A stretch of 64,000 nt of DNA from Kingdonia uniflora (taxonomy: Eukaryota; Streptophyta; Magnoliopsida; Ranunculales; Circaeasteraceae). Where the stretch lies: positions 930,001-994,000 of the forward strand of contig JACGCM010001346.1 in assembly GCA_014058105.1 (NCBI GenBank). Direction: 5' to 3'. How positions within the stretch are numbered: position 1 is the first letter of the stretch; every line of letters starts with the position of its first letter. The notes under the pieces are model-generated. The model had not been told where the DNA came from, made no database searches, and saw only the letters and a list, made by a program, of their open reading frames with translations. A program made the position numbers and the translations under genes. Shown here piece after piece: positions 30,415 through 41,547 of this stretch.

Positions 30415-30930
30415 TTATGGGCGCCTGACAAGTTTTCGGGTTTGGTCGATCTCTGGATACTCGCAGGAGCGGGCAAGGCATTGAGAGTCTTTCAAGTTCC
30501 AAGTACCCTCGTGATTACTGAATCGAAGGGTCTGATGGTAGGTCGAAGGTATAGCTCGCATGGTGCGAAGCCAATCTCGTATGAGTATACCGAGGTATTT
30601 AGACTTCTTATCAATGACGATGAAGCTGGTTTGAAGGGTAATGGGGCCTGTAGTGACGGTTAGGATGATACGGCCAATGGTGACTTCTGCTGATCCATTG
30701 AAACCTTTTAGTTTGATGTTGGTGGCGGTTATGAGGTCTATTTTCTTCATGGCTTGGATTGTTTGGAGAAAAAGGACATTAGCTGCACTCTCATTATCTA
30801 CGAGCATTGTATGGAGGACGAGGTTCTTGATCTTAATCATGATGACTAACAGATCAGAATGGGGGAAACGAACGTGTAAAGTGTCACAGTCAATGAAAGA
30901 AATACCTTCGAGTCTAGGGTGACGGCATTA
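30415..30930 (-). pseudogene. Tat-4 protease relic
   Basis: The signature reads HTMLVDNESAANVLF (about 30815-30770): the catalytic Asp is kept, but the Gly of the D-N-G core is Glu. It is followed by LKGFNGSAEVTIGRIILTV, ITLQTSFIVIDKKSKYLGIL and AIPSTYHQTLRF, the usual Tat protease arrangement. The frame 30840-30415 is continuous. Confidence 0.82.
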
Positions 30931-31129
30931 TTCTGGCGGAAGCGTAGGAAATTTCTCTTGATAGGTGTGCTTATGACATTCTTCGATGCATTTTTGTTTA
31001 CTCATGGAATGTTTACTGTCTATGTTGGTAATTTCGATCAACTTGACTCTATAGATGTTTATTTCATCTTGTTCAGTAGTAGGGGTGGATAGAGATTTGA
31101 GGTAGGACCCATCGAGGTAGCTCGGAAGA

Positions 31130-32665
31130 TCAGCATAATATACTGGTGCAAACGTCCTGCCCTGAAAATAAGTTCAAGGGAGCATTGAAGGGCGAAGCAC
31201 TTATTGGTATGGTGACAGTTGTACATATTGTTGGCGCTATAAGGTTCGCCTGGTCTAACTTTGATGGGGAAAGGGATGCGCCAATTGGGATCTGCCTGTA
31301 TGTGTGGTAGAAGGGTGATGAGGGGGGCAGTGAGTATAGGTTAAATAGGCCTTGGTCGCTTTTTGCGAGCTTTGGTGTTGTTATCAATGTTGGGGCGTCT
31401 ATGGCTCTCAGTCTCCTGTCGGACAGGAGCGATCCGTGGTGCGGGTGCAGGGTGGGGGTGTTGCCGAGGTTTATTGAAGTTTGCTGTTTGCGAAGGTTAG
31501 CTCTATTTGCGGGACTCTTGGAGGCATTCGAGATCAATGTAGCCGTTGACCATTGAGAGCATCTCTATGAGTATTTTTTGTTTGCGGGGGACTAGGTGCT
31601 CTTTTACTCGGCTGTGGTCGGGCAGGGCATTTGAATATGCCAAAATAACATTTGAGCAGTCGAGATTTTTAATTTTCCGGGATTCGCTGAAGAATCTTCT
31701 GATGAAGGCTTCGAGGGTCTCACTGCCGAATTTTCTAAAATTGAAGAGAGCGTCAACTCTAACTTCTCTGTCTTTGTTGATTACAAACTGGGCAATGAAG
31801 ATGTGTGAAAGTTGTTTAAAGTTACGAATCGAGCCATTTGGGAGATTGTGGTACCATCGAAGGGGGTTATCGGTAAGGCTTGTTGGAAAAAGGCGACATA
31901 ATAGGTAGTCAGCCGTAGAGTAGAGACTCAGGGAGTTTTGGAATTCGAGGATATGGGATTTGGGGTCTGTGTTACGGTATTTGTTGAGTTTGGGGGCCCA
32001 AAAGTTGGAGGGTATTTCGATAGCCATGAGTTTGGGGCAGATTGGGTTATTGAGGCAGCTACAGGAGTTTGTAGCGGGACTCATGCTGAGGTAAATGACG
32101 GGTTGTATTTTGTGGTTAAGGTCCTGCTATGTAACATATGTAGGACGTGGGGGAGATTGATGAATTTGATGGTTGTGAGGTTGAGTGTGTGAGATAAAAT
32201 TAGCACTGCGTTCGCTGAGCCATTCCCGAGTAGGAGGGCGTCCGGGATGTCTGGAGGAGTAGAGGGTTGAGTCAGAAGAGTCTTCTGTGGGGTGAATCTC
32301 GAGGTGAATAGAGCCGGTTGGGGGGATAATACGGGGAAAATCTTTGGCATCGGTGTGAATGGGGGGTATCTCGAGGTTTAGTAAAGGTCCTAGGCGGGCA
32401 CGAACAGAGACGCGCGATGGGTCTGGTGCCTAGGACGGGCGAACGAGTTCTCAGGGCTATAATCTCTGCAGCTCTCGGACGGTGTTGCGCAGTTCGTCGA
32501 TTGCTCTGCTTAGTTTCTAGTGCCAAGCGGTGGTTTTCACGCTCCAGGTTTAGTTTGTTCTGGTGGCACTCCTCTGCCTGAGTGACTTGTTGGGATTACA
32601 GGGCAAATTGGGTAGCGACTCCGTCAACTGAGTGACCTGCCTGAGTTGAGTTGGAACGGCATATG
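31130..32665 (-). pseudogene. Tat-4 gag relic
   Basis: A 193-codon frame (32084-31503) contains the gag domain: NPICPKLMAIEIPSNFWAPK, FPTSLTDNPLRWYHNLPNGS, FKQLSHIFIAQFVINKDREV, RVDALFNFRKFGSETLEAF and MVNGYIDLECLQ. A degenerate zinc knuckle with HHTNKCFALQ is near 31220-31180. The N-terminal part (RSNSTQAGHSVDGVATQFAL) ends in a TAA near 32597 in front of SQQ, next to but not at the codon that is TAA in Tat-1 and Tat-3. It is the clearest gag of the window. Confidence 0.85.
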
Positions 32666-32758
32666 AGGGCTATTAGGGGCAATCTGCTAAAGTGAAAAAC
32701 AAAAGGAAGGGATGATGGAAAGGAGATTGGTTGGGTAGGAAGCACAAACGGCGCTAAT

Positions 32759-33478
32759 TGTAGGGACCTAACTTCGTTCAGATGTGAAATTGGTTCTTAC
32801 AACATAGAATCAATCTACAATCAAAGGAGGCAAGCAAATGACTTAATGTAAGATCTAACTATAGACAAATACTTGCGTAGAGGCCCGAATGTGACTCTCT
32901 TCGACCTCTGATGAGGATTTTTTAAGACAGAATGTATCACTTAAGAGTAAATAGCAGGGAGGGTTCGAGTACAGAGTATCTGGGTGGTCGAAGGTAAAAT
33001 GCAAAGGGCTGAAGATGATTTTTTAAACCACTCCATTGCTTCCCTTCTCCCCTATTTATAGAGATATAGGGAGCTGAGTCACCGAGGGTGGGTCAGGTTA
33101 ACATGATTGCAGTCATGAAATCCCGGCGAGTTATGGGCACCGGTCATGTTGGTACTGTCACTGCAACATTTATTTATGATATCTCTGAATGGCGCGGTGG
33201 TTGGACCTGTCACTGTAGCTACACGGGCCAATCAATGCGCCGTCTAACCTGATGAGGTGATTATCTGTCTTATCTTGCTTTGACCGTGTGTTAGTGAGGT
33301 CGAAGGGTTTCTGCTGTGGCCCGTTAATCAGTTCTCAAAGCTTTTCCTGATGTCGAAGCTTCATCTTCAAGGGATCTCTGGGGAGTTTGTTTTAGAGATT
33401 GAGTGGGCATCGATACATTCGAGTAGGCTGCGAAGTAGGCTTCGACTGATTGCCGAAGGCTATGAGTTGTCCACTACA
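32759..33478 (-). repeat. Tat-4 5' LTR (about 720 bp)
   Basis: Plus-strand start TGTAGGGACCTAACTTCG, end GAGTTGTCCACTACA. Minus-strand TATA box CTATAAATAG at 33052-33061. It aligns with the other LTRs through CTCTGATGAGGATTTTTTAAG and GATCTCTGG-GTTTGTTTTAG. The primer site is at 32742-32758 in element sense (TAGCGCCGTTTGTGC). Confidence 0.88.
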
Positions 33479-33528
33479 TCTAATATTTGTATGTTTTAAA
33501 TATAAGAGTTTTTGTTGGTTTTTCACAA

Positions 33529-35400
33529 CCTAGACGTTATGCACGATGAAAGTAATGTCGCTAGTAATATCATTACGGCGATAATGGACACAAAGGAAAA
33601 GACTTAAGATTATCTTAAAGCTCGCTTGAACCTGAATGAGTTAAAAATAAGGAAAAATTTATGCCCTCAAGAGAATGGGACAAAGTTGTTTTTCCCAAAG
33701 GCTCCTTTCACTTTAGATCAAGCTAAAAAGGAGTCATTTTGTCGTATCTTGGACGAGTTAAAGGTTTCAATTGGCTTTAGCTCTAATTGGAAACATAATG
33801 TAAACATGGAAGAGTTGCAGTTAATAGGCCTGAAGTCTCACGGCTATCACATTCTGATACAACATCTTTTACCAGTAATTTTAATGCATGCTTTCAAAAA
33901 AGATAAGCAATTGCTTATTGTATTGCGACAAGTCTCCTTATTCTTTAACGTCCTTTCTTCCAAGACTATTCAGCAAGACGAACTTAAGGTTATGGGTGAT
34001 CGTCTAGTAGAAGCTTTATGTATGTTTGAGAAATATTTCCCGCCATTATTTTTTGTTTCCATGGTTCACCTTGTTCATCATTTGGCTGAGGAGGCAACAA
34101 AATGTGGACCTGCTAGATATCGCTAGATGTATAAATTTGAGAGGTGCATATAATATTTGAACATAAACTTAATTTTAATAGATTTATCTATGTAGTTTAT
34201 TTTATTTATTTATTTTAAAGGAAAATGTGAAAATACAAAGAGTCAGTAAGAAGTCCAAGAAACGTGGAAGCGTGTATTACGAATAACTACATTTTATATG
34301 AAGCTATATTGTATTGCATGGAGTACATATCTAATAGTAGGCGGAGAAGTTATAAACAAGGAAAACCATTGTTTATGGATGCTGACGCTGACGATGAGAA
34401 ACCTATGGAAAAGAAGGGAAAAAATATAACTCTTGAGAACCTCAAATTTGAACAAGTATGTAAATGGGTTTTTAGTTGCTTTGACGGAGTTGAGGAATGG
34501 GAGGAGTAAGTATATTTTCCAATTTTTGTTTGAATTTTAAGAGATATTTATTAGTGAAATACTATACATAATATTATAAACTATTTATAGGAAACACAAG
34601 AAATATCTCGATGAGCAGTTAAGAGCTTCTAGAGGAAGGGGTACCAGGTCAAAAGTAAAACCAATGGGTTTCATTCCATGGCTAAGGAAACAGGTATATA
34701 ACTCATTATATATTTAACATTTATAAGGTAGTTTGTACCAAGTACAATAGTTCTGATATTTACTTTTGTATCAGTTGGAAAAGGATAAAATTTTCACATT
34801 GAAAAGGTTAGCTGATGGCCCAAGCTTTAAAGAAGTATCATATAAAGGATATCTAGTTAATGGGAATATGTTTTATACAATAGATTCAGAGAGCTGTAAG
34901 ACTACTCAGAATAGCGGGGTTAAAATAAAAGCAATGACTAATTTCAGATCTAGTAGTAGAGATCAGAATCTCTTTCAAGAAGAAACCACGCATTATGGAG
35001 TTGTTTGAGAGATAATTGAACTAGATTATTATGACTTCAAGCAAACTATATTCTATTGTGATTGGGTGTGGATTGAAGACAAAGTTAACGGATGTAAAAT
35101 TGATCCAGAGACAAATTTAACGTTTGTGAATTTGGTGAGGCTAAAGGCAATTCAAATCAACAGGATAAACCATTTTGTCTTGCATCTCAAGCTTCACTAG
35201 TCTTCTATTGCAAAGATCTAAGTAAGGATGATTGGTATGTCGTTATTAATGATCCACAAAGATTAACTAAGGACATTGACGCTTATGAAGACCCACTAGT
35301 TTTTGAGGCAAGAACCCTAGCTTTTACGACAGCGTCAACGTTATTAAATGATCTCGTAGATGAAGATGAAGAAATTGTTGATGGAACATGGGTGAAAAAG
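33529..35400 (+). pseudogene. CACTA TNP2-like transposase gene, C-terminal relic (DUF4218, DUF4216)
   Basis: Reading starts mid-protein at LDVMHDESNV (33529), the block where Transposase_21 ends, and continues in the DUF4218 domain: LNLNELKIRKNLCPQ, KSFCRILDELKV-like, LIGLKSHGYHILIQHLLPVI (about 33821-33885) and FFVSMVHLVHHLAEEATKCG (about 34045-34105). TAA at about 33606 and TAG at 34124-34126 (where relatives have Trp) break the frame. Then comes an intron, an exon with EACITNNYILYEAILYCMEY (34267-34330), an exon with KYLDEQLRASRGRG, and the DUF4216 part: FKEVSYKGYLVNGNMFYTID, TQNSGVKIKAMT, YGVV, IELDYYDFKQTIFYCDW (34770-35070) and CLASQASLVFYCKDLS (about 35175-35225). The N-terminal catalytic domain is absent; Tat-4 is inserted at that side. 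Confidence 0.85.
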
Positions 35401-35681
35401 AAAATTGGTTTTCTCATTTATTATTATGATATGTCTAATTTTATGGAATAAGATGATATTTCCTTTTATTCACACAATATTCTTATTAAATGCAATGTTT
35501 TACAGAATGAGATCATTCATTTTATTATACTGTTGTCTTTGTTATGTAGCAAATGTAAGGTATGTACAATTCTTCAAATAATGCATTTCTAAGTTATTTT
35601 TCGTTATTTCTTTACATTCTGAATAAAAAAGTTGTATTTTATACTTATTAATAAAATATTTAAAATTTTCCATGTATCAGG

Positions 35682-37389
35682 ATGTCGGTATCATCAGGAA
35701 GATGCTCTATGTCATCAGACCAAATAGAATATTCTTCTAATCTTGCTCCCCAAAGGACATCCACATTACAAGGTATCAATTGCATGTTTTTGAGGCTTTC
35801 GTAGTTAAATTTATAATCCTTGTACTCCTTCTTGAGTATATTGCAGGCCTATTGCAAAAGAGGATGGCTCTCACATTGAATGTGGTTGGACAAGATGCCG
35901 GTGATAAATCAACAAAGTTCTCTACTCGTATTGGGGAGATAGCCAGGGAACATATTCCGATATATATCCCAACCTGGAAAGGTGTTTCAAATGATACGAA
36001 AATGTTAATTAAGAGCAGCCTTAGTGTAAGTTGTTATTATTAATGTCATGGTACGTCTCGTTCTTATTACAATTACTTCTTTAAGTTTTATTTATTTTTA
36101 ACATTACAGAACGAGTATGAGCTCCCGCTAGCAGCAAAGGATCAGGTCTTAATAGGTGATAATATAGCTTGGAAAAATAAAATATGTGAGTTGAGGAAAG
36201 TTTACGACAAGTATCCAACAGATGATGCAAGAAAAAGAATTTGCCCAACGAGAACAATTCAGGAAGATTAGGAACGGTTTGTTGATTTATGTTCTGATAC
36301 AAAGGTTGTTGCTGTGCAAGCTAGGAATAAAGTAAATAGAAGTAAAATGCAAAGCCCATACATAACAGGGAGAACGGGAATATATAGACTAGCTCATTAT
36401 ATGGTATGCCATTTTTTTATCAAGTGTTTAATTATGAATAAATCATCTTAGTTAACTTGTGAAATTTTTTCAACAGAGAAACGAAGATCCCGTGATTGCT
36501 AGAACAAATTATTTCCTTGCTGGTCACACGTTCTCTGGTGGATCTTTCCTTACGCCATTTCACGAGGATAAAGTGGTAAGATTAAAATTGAAAATTAACA
36601 TATTTAGATTTTCTTATTACATAAATATTTTCATATAAACTAATGAACTTTGTTTCATTTCCAATTCGTGTTTCCCAAAGATAATACTTTGATTTAAATA
36701 TAGATGTTACAATTACATGCCCATTTTGTATTTGCAGGCCGAAATCATATCTAACGTTGAGAAAAATCCCGAGTCTAAACATTACGATGTGGACGATGAC
36801 CCGGTAGAACTAGCATATGGCCCTGAAAAAAAAGGTTGTGTACGCAGAGAGGGTATTCTTGTAACAAAATCTATGCTAAAGCACATGAAACAAGCAAGGA
36901 CAATCATTAAGGAGGGTAAGCTAGCATATATAAAAATCAATAATAATCTTAATGTCATTATTGATGAGGTCAAAACCCTTAAAGATAATGCAACTAGAGA
37001 AGGTCAGAGAACGCAAAATGCAAGTCCATATCACACCTTAGAGGTAAGCATTTGCACCAAATATCACTTTTAGCTACTTTTTCTTCTTACAATTTTTAAC
37101 TTAATAAGGTACATTAATGCAATTTTTGTCGACGTCGAGGCATGTTCGTAGAAATGAACGGGAGGTTGGTATTCATCTTTTTAACTTTCGCCGGGACGAA
37201 GTAGTTGCCGTCGGTAGGGCAATATTTCCTCGTAATCAAACAAATAATCCCAATGAGTATGATATTTTGGTGGACCTTGTTATTGATGAAGATGCTGAGG
37301 TTTTTGGTAGGCGAGGATTGTTCTTTCGCGATATTCTAGTGGGCGAGTGGTTTACGTACCGCTCTTTCCTCCTGAAAATCATTGATGAG
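35682..37389 (+). pseudogene. CACTA second gene (Transposase_24 / TNP1-like)
   Basis: A spliced gene with clean GT-AG sites: exons 35682-35772, 35847-36025, 36110-36413, 36477-36575, 36738-37043 and about 37110-37389. Codons join in frame across most junctions. The product contains KRMALTLNVVGQDAGDKSTK, a conserved WKGVSNDTKMLIKSSLSNEY block, YDKYPTDDARKRIC, RNKVNRSKMQSPYITGR, then AHYM-RNEDPVIARTNYFLAGHT and KQARTIIKEGKLAY, the layout of the plant Ptta/En-Spm transposase family (PF03004). One TAG at about 36269 replaces an expected Trp. The last exon (VGRAIFPRNQTNNPNEYDI) resembles the family's conserved C-terminal half. Such proteins bind the element's subterminal repeats. Confidence 0.75.
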
Positions 37390-38234
37390 GTACAAATTCT
37401 ATTCGTCTTTACTCTTATTTTCAGTTTAAGAAAATTAGAGTTTCAATGTAGTCATGTTCATTATGTCTTTTGTTGGATTGACTTGCTTATTTAAATTTAC
37501 CTTCCGAAACAATTGGCCTTTTAAACCGTGTTAGTTTATGCTCTTTTCTCATTTTGAAGATGCACTTTGTGTGATTCTTCTATGTATGGAATTCTTCTAC
37601 ATTGTTTGATTAGGTCAATATGAAACGAATTGCACTCTAAAGTGCGCCTTTTGGATATGGAATCTTATGTTAGTTTATTGCTATTTATTTATTGTTTGCA
37701 TTGGTTTGTGTTCTATGTATATGGAGTACATGTATTAGCCCCCCCCCCCTATATTGTAGTGCATATATTTTTTCGTTTTAAGATGTGTGTGTGTATAGTA
37801 TTTGATTTGATTGGGACATGTCTCGATGAGCTTGAGGAAGATTGTCGGGATGTTAGGGTAAGCACTGCCCACCTTTTCTCTTTAAAATGTACACATGTCT
37901 CTTCTACCCGTCATACATATTATGTTATACTCTTGTTTTACATTTAACTTGATTTCTGGGTAGATCCAGAGGTTACAAGTAAACAAAGATAGCAACTATC
38001 ATGTTAAGGGTCTACACCAATCTTAGTTTAAACTCAAAACGTCTAGGTCGCAGAAATTGAAAGTAGGATGAATAATGGTACCTTATTTGCATGATTCTCT
38101 GTTTATTCTAGTTGCTCGTAAGTTCCTTTTAACTGTCTTTTCTACTTGATGCATCTTTGACCGAATAAAGTCTGCTATATGATTCTAAAGGATGGAAAAT
38201 TAAGACCATTGCCGTATTATTATGATGCAGAGAT
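37390..38234. other. Unassigned CACTA intron or spacer
   Basis: Mostly T-rich with a C9 run at 37740-37748. A short possible exon (GTCLDELEEDCRDV, about 37810-37855, followed by GTAAGC) is present. Nothing else was recognised. Confidence 0.4.
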
Positions 38235-38727
38235 GCAAGGGTTATGTGGGATCAGAAGACTAACTGTTCACGAGGATTTGGGTTTGTTTCTTTTAGGAAT
38301 CAACAGGAGATTGCAGTACCCCTTTACTGGCTTTGACGATATCTAGAGTTTCTTGCTAGGATTAGTTTGGTGCCATATCATGATTTCCTTTTTTGTTTTT
38401 CTCACAAGATGCTCAAAGGGCAATTAATGATTTAACAGGTATGAGACTAAGTTTCTTATATCTTACTTGGTTTATTTACAATCTCATCTACTATCTAAAG
38501 CTTCCATTAGTAATGACCGGCTACTGTGTATAGTCCTTTTTCATGTTCATAGTAATAGTTTTCTTTGGTTTAATCGCCATTTGATTGTCGTGATGTCTTA
38601 ATTATTTGTGCAGGAATGTGGCTTGGAAGTGGTCAAATAAGGTGCAATTGGGTGACAAAAGGTGCTGGTAACAACGAGGATAAGCAAAGCATGGATAACA
38701 ATGTGGAGATGATGGGCGGAATATCAG
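38235..38727 (+). pseudogene. UBP1: Captured fragment of an oligouridylate-binding protein 1 (UBP1) gene inside the CACTA
   Basis: Three exon pieces read in order: [20 protein letters not shown] with RNQQ (38235-38306), DAQRAINDLT (38409-38438) and GMWLGSGQIRCNWVTKGAG plus NNEDKQSMDNN and a short acidic stretch (38614-38727). Together they form the second half of RRM2 and its linker in plant UBP1 proteins, RNA-binding proteins of the TIA-1 type; the RNP1 octamer RGFGFVSF is intact. Intron positions are kept, with good GT-AG sites around the last two pieces; the first donor has lost its GT. The rest of the gene is not seen. So a genomic (not cDNA) host fragment was taken up by the transposon. 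It lies between the TNP1-like exons and the coiled-coil tail exons, on the same strand. Confidence 0.8.
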
Positions 38728-39723
38728 GTGTGCATATTTAAATTGTAATTGCTAGTTGTAGGAGCCCTGAAGGTGAAATTTTTCTTTTGGTTAATTTTTT
38801 TATTTTTTCTTTCATTTATATTCATGTATATCTGCAAACACTCGTTACCTTCGGATTCCCTGCATCACTAGATCTCTTCTCTGAAGATCTGGTGAGAGTT
38901 GGTGGATGCATTGTAGTTTAAATGTGAATCAATTTGGTCTCCATTTTGTATGTAGCTGTTTATGATTTATGCTTTCGTACTTAATTTTTGGTGTTTTGGT
39001 CTCTAGGTTTCAATTGCCTGGACGTGCAATTGTGTATACTTGCCGGTGCAACAAAGGCAGAGAGATATTGAGTTCAGATAGTCTTCAAATGGGCAACGAC
39101 AGAGGTTAATTTTTTTAAACATTTTTATGCTCTTAATTAAGATTAGTTTAGGTAATTTACGTGTGTTGGATGATAATGTTGGCAAGCACATCGTAACTAT
39201 TTCTTAGTAGTAGATTGTGGAGACAAACAATTTATGTATTAGATTCGTTTCACTTGTAATGCCTAAAGTAGATAGCCATATGAGCCGAAATTATCCTTTT
39301 GAACGTTGTGAAAAGTACCATTGGAGCAAAGTTTATTTCGGTATTAATGCGTTAAGGGGCACTTTTCAAAGATCCGTTGTTTCCTGAAGGCACCTAACGG
39401 TTAGGCATTTGCCTGATATCAATCTAAATTTGGTAGTGAGTTTCATGACTTAAATTTAGGTCATCAAAGCACCAGAACATCAAAACAATGATCATATAAG
39501 TAGGTTCATCACACTTTCTCATCTATAATTTCTTAATCTACTGTGACTTGTGATCGTTGTTCCTCTAAGAACTGTATTACCTTAACATATTTATGTTCAC
39601 AAGAATAACTGATATCGGTGCTCATGCTATAAACTTATATCTGACATGTTGAGGCTAGAAATTAAAATTATTTTACTATATGAATAATAAAATAGAAACT
39701 AAAATATATAGATTTTGATGATC
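38728..39723. other. Unassigned spacer in the CACTA
   Basis: AT-rich, intron-like. The first part may be the UBP1 intron following the captured exon, since it starts with a GT donor. No further UBP1 exon was recognised and no other gene is visible. Confidence 0.45.
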
Positions 39724-40468
39724 AGGAAGCTGAAGCTGCAGCAGCTTTTAAGGCCCAGATTAAAAAGCTGCAATAAGAACGAGATGAATTTCAAAGAATG
39801 GTTATAGGAAATCAGGTTAGTATTTTTTATCTTATAATCTATTGCATTTTGTATACCACGTTGATCGTATGTTTCTTGGCATTCACGAGTTTAGTTTTTT
39901 GATAATTCGACAACAAGTGTGGACTCAACAAATACATGAGATGAAGAAAAAAGAGAAGGAATACATAAAACTTCAGGTTAGGCTGATTCTTCTTACCTTA
40001 CTCGCCTAAGTGAACAACATAGAGGTGTTGTACTTGTTGTGATAATAATAAAAGTAAGGATCCAAGATTTCATGCATAATGGGAGAAACTAAATCAACTG
40101 TTGACGGAGAAAAAAGAGTCTAAGTCAGGCATGGAGATACTGAATTTACTTTAGGTATTCTTCAGTTAACTTGCATTTTTTCGTACATAGTGGAAGGCAT
40201 TTAAAGTTATATTTCCTAATAATGAAATGATATGTAAAAATAGAAAGAATGGCGCCCGCGTGGAACCTAGAATGGAAAGAAAGCTGACAGTAACTTCTAC
40301 AAAATGATTGTAAGAATGGCGAGTATCTCATTCATGTTTTAACATTTTGTTAGTGTATGAAAAATTCCTTAGATTTCTATTTAATGTATGTATACCTTTT
40401 GCAACTTGCAGGTGGATGCTTATGATGGTAAGAAGCAATTACTCATGGCAGAAGTGTTTAAAGGGTAG
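39724..40468 (+). pseudogene. Coiled-coil tail exons of the CACTA second gene
   Basis: Short pieces with splice sites: EAEAAAAFKAQIKKLQ, a stop (TAA), then ERDEFQRMVIGNQ (39724-39815, followed by GTTAGT); WTQQIHEMKKKEKEYIKLQ (39917-39975, followed by GTTAGG); EKLNQLLTEKKESKSGMEIL (about 40082-40143) and VDAYDGKKQLLMAEVFKG with a stop near 40468. Heptad-like Leu/Lys/Glu spacing suggests a coiled coil, as in the C-terminus of TNP1/TnpA-type proteins. Joining to the upstream exons across the captured UBP1 segment is inference. Confidence 0.5.
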
Positions 40469-40629
40469 TTGTTGCTAATGATTGTTTTAAGTTCTATTTA
40501 GAGGAACTATATATAAAATTTTGAATGATTATATTGTATGTACTTCATCATTTTTATAATAAAATGGAATTTATTTTCTTTCATAAGGTGTTTTCTTTTT
40601 TTGTTATTCAGTTTTATACAATGCAATTG

Positions 40630-40976
40630 TCGCAAATCAAGGACAGTGAATACGACGAATTTATTTTAGTTATTTCATAAATAGATTTTCCTGGAGAATT
40701 AGTCGCAAATAAACACCAAAATTTCCAACCAACCAAAGATGTTGTAATCGCTATTTTGGGATACTACATTTAAGCAACTTTGCGACGATTATGAACTTAC
40801 GCAAATTATCAACGGGGAGAGACCGTCACAAAATTTAAGTCTTTGCGACTGGACTTTCCGCCGAAATATATAAACGACGGCTCATTAGCGACAGGAATCG
40901 CGACGATCTAAAACCGTCACAATGGAGCGTTAATGACGGTTTTCGCCCGTTATAAAATTGAGTTATTCGTATAGTG
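40630..40976. repeat. CACTA right subterminal region and terminal inverted repeat
   Basis: Holds repeated GCGAC (about 40783, 40834, 40889, 40900), ACCGTCAC (40830, 40914) and GACGG (40876, 40935) words in both orientations, the likely binding sites of the second transposase protein. It ends TTATTCGTATAGTG at 40976, the inverted CACTA end, followed by the TAC target duplication. Confidence 0.85.
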
Positions 40977-40979
40977 TAC

Positions 40980-41465
40980 AGTGATAGAACCAAAAAATGG
41001 CTACACTGACAGGCCCAATAATAGAAACAACGTCACAATACAGTGATAGACCTGACATTTTCAGCATCAATACCAACTCTGGGATTCCCGTTCGATATCG
41101 GGAGTATACCGGGAGGGTACACTTGTAATGTGACATAATCTTTGTGACTCTGCCTTTCCTATGTTCTATAAATAGGAGATGGGGAACGAAGGAGGGGTTA
41201 CAAAATCTCTCCCCTGAGCCCTTACTGCTTAGCTTCAATTACCCTTTAAAACATACAATACTCGAACCTTCGACTACTCGACATAATTTAAACTCTCTTA
41301 AAAATCCTCATCAGAGGTCGCGGGGAGTCATATTCTAGGCCTCCACACAAGTATATTGTTAGTAGATTATTTATGATATAGATTATATACATGAACCCCT
41401 TTGATAGAAGATAAATCCCATGGTGTAAGAGCTGACTTCCCTCCTTACAAAGTTAGACCCCTATA
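40980..41465 (+). repeat. Tat-3 5' LTR, second part
   Basis: Resumes the LTR split at 24614. It contains the TATA box CTATAAATAG (41166-41175), TCCTCATCAGAGGTCG (41308-41323) and the end GTTAGACCCCTATA. Together with 24349-24614 the LTR is about 750 bp, close to the other copies. CA at the very end has become TA. Confidence 0.88.
41166..41175 (+). promoter_or_regulatory. LTR TATA box of Tat-3
   Basis: CTATAAATAG, found at the matching place in the LTRs at 9746-9755, 22291-22301 and 33052-33061 (all minus strand). It would drive the element's genomic transcript. Confidence 0.7.
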
Positions 41466-41483
41466 TTTGGTGCCGTCTGTGCC
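41466..41483 (+). other. Tat-3 primer-binding site
   Basis: TTTGGTGCCGTCTGTGCC directly after the LTR. The same spot in Tat-1 and Tat-4 has TTTGGCGTCATCAGTGC and ATTAGCGCCGTTTGTGC. The shared TGG-GCC-GT-TGTGC pattern is expected to pair with the 3' end of a tRNA. I could not name the tRNA with certainty. Confidence 0.65.
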
Positions 41484-41547
41484 TGCCCACCCTACCAATC
41501 TTCCTTGCTCATTTTTCCCCTATTCCAACTCCCACAGGTCATTCTCA

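Larger units (their letters stand above)
27123..33478 (-). mobile_element. Tat-4: 3'-truncated Ty3/gypsy Tat element nested in the CACTA
   Basis: Element sense is minus: 5' LTR at 32759-33478, then gag, protease, RT (with internal deletion), RNase H, archaeal RNase H and integrase, ending at about 27123 inside one copy of the 194-bp repeat that follows pol in Tat-1. The antisense cassette and the 3' LTR are missing, so the end is a deletion breakpoint that probably also removed CACTA sequence. The right flank is TCTAA (33479-33483). It lies inside the TNP2-like gene just upstream of the LDVMHDE block. Confidence 0.85.
24615..40976 (+). mobile_element. CACTA (En/Spm) DNA transposon, 16.4 kb including the nested Tat-4
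   Basis: Ends CACTATGCAAAT (24615) and, inverted, CACTATACGAAT (from 40976): 10 of 12 match. A second matching block sits at positions 21-30 from each end (TTTTTGACGG / TTTATAACGG). The 3-bp target duplication TAC is at 24612-24614 and 40977-40979. Subterminal GCGAC, CCGTCAC and GACGG words (40640-40960; GACGG at 24641) fit transposase-binding repeats. It carries relics of both usual CACTA genes on the plus strand, TNP2-like (33529-35400) and Transposase_24-like (35682-37389 and tail exons to 40468), plus captured UBP1-like exons. Without Tat-4 (about 6.4 kb) it is about 10 kb. The Transposase_21 catalytic domain is missing. Confidence 0.9.

Noticed and set aside
33472..33478. A CACTA word at 33472 taken as a possible CACTA left end
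   Set aside because: It is the end of the Tat-4 LTR (family end GG-CTACTACA). No matching TAGTG partner or 3-bp duplication fits, while 24615/40976 satisfy all criteria.
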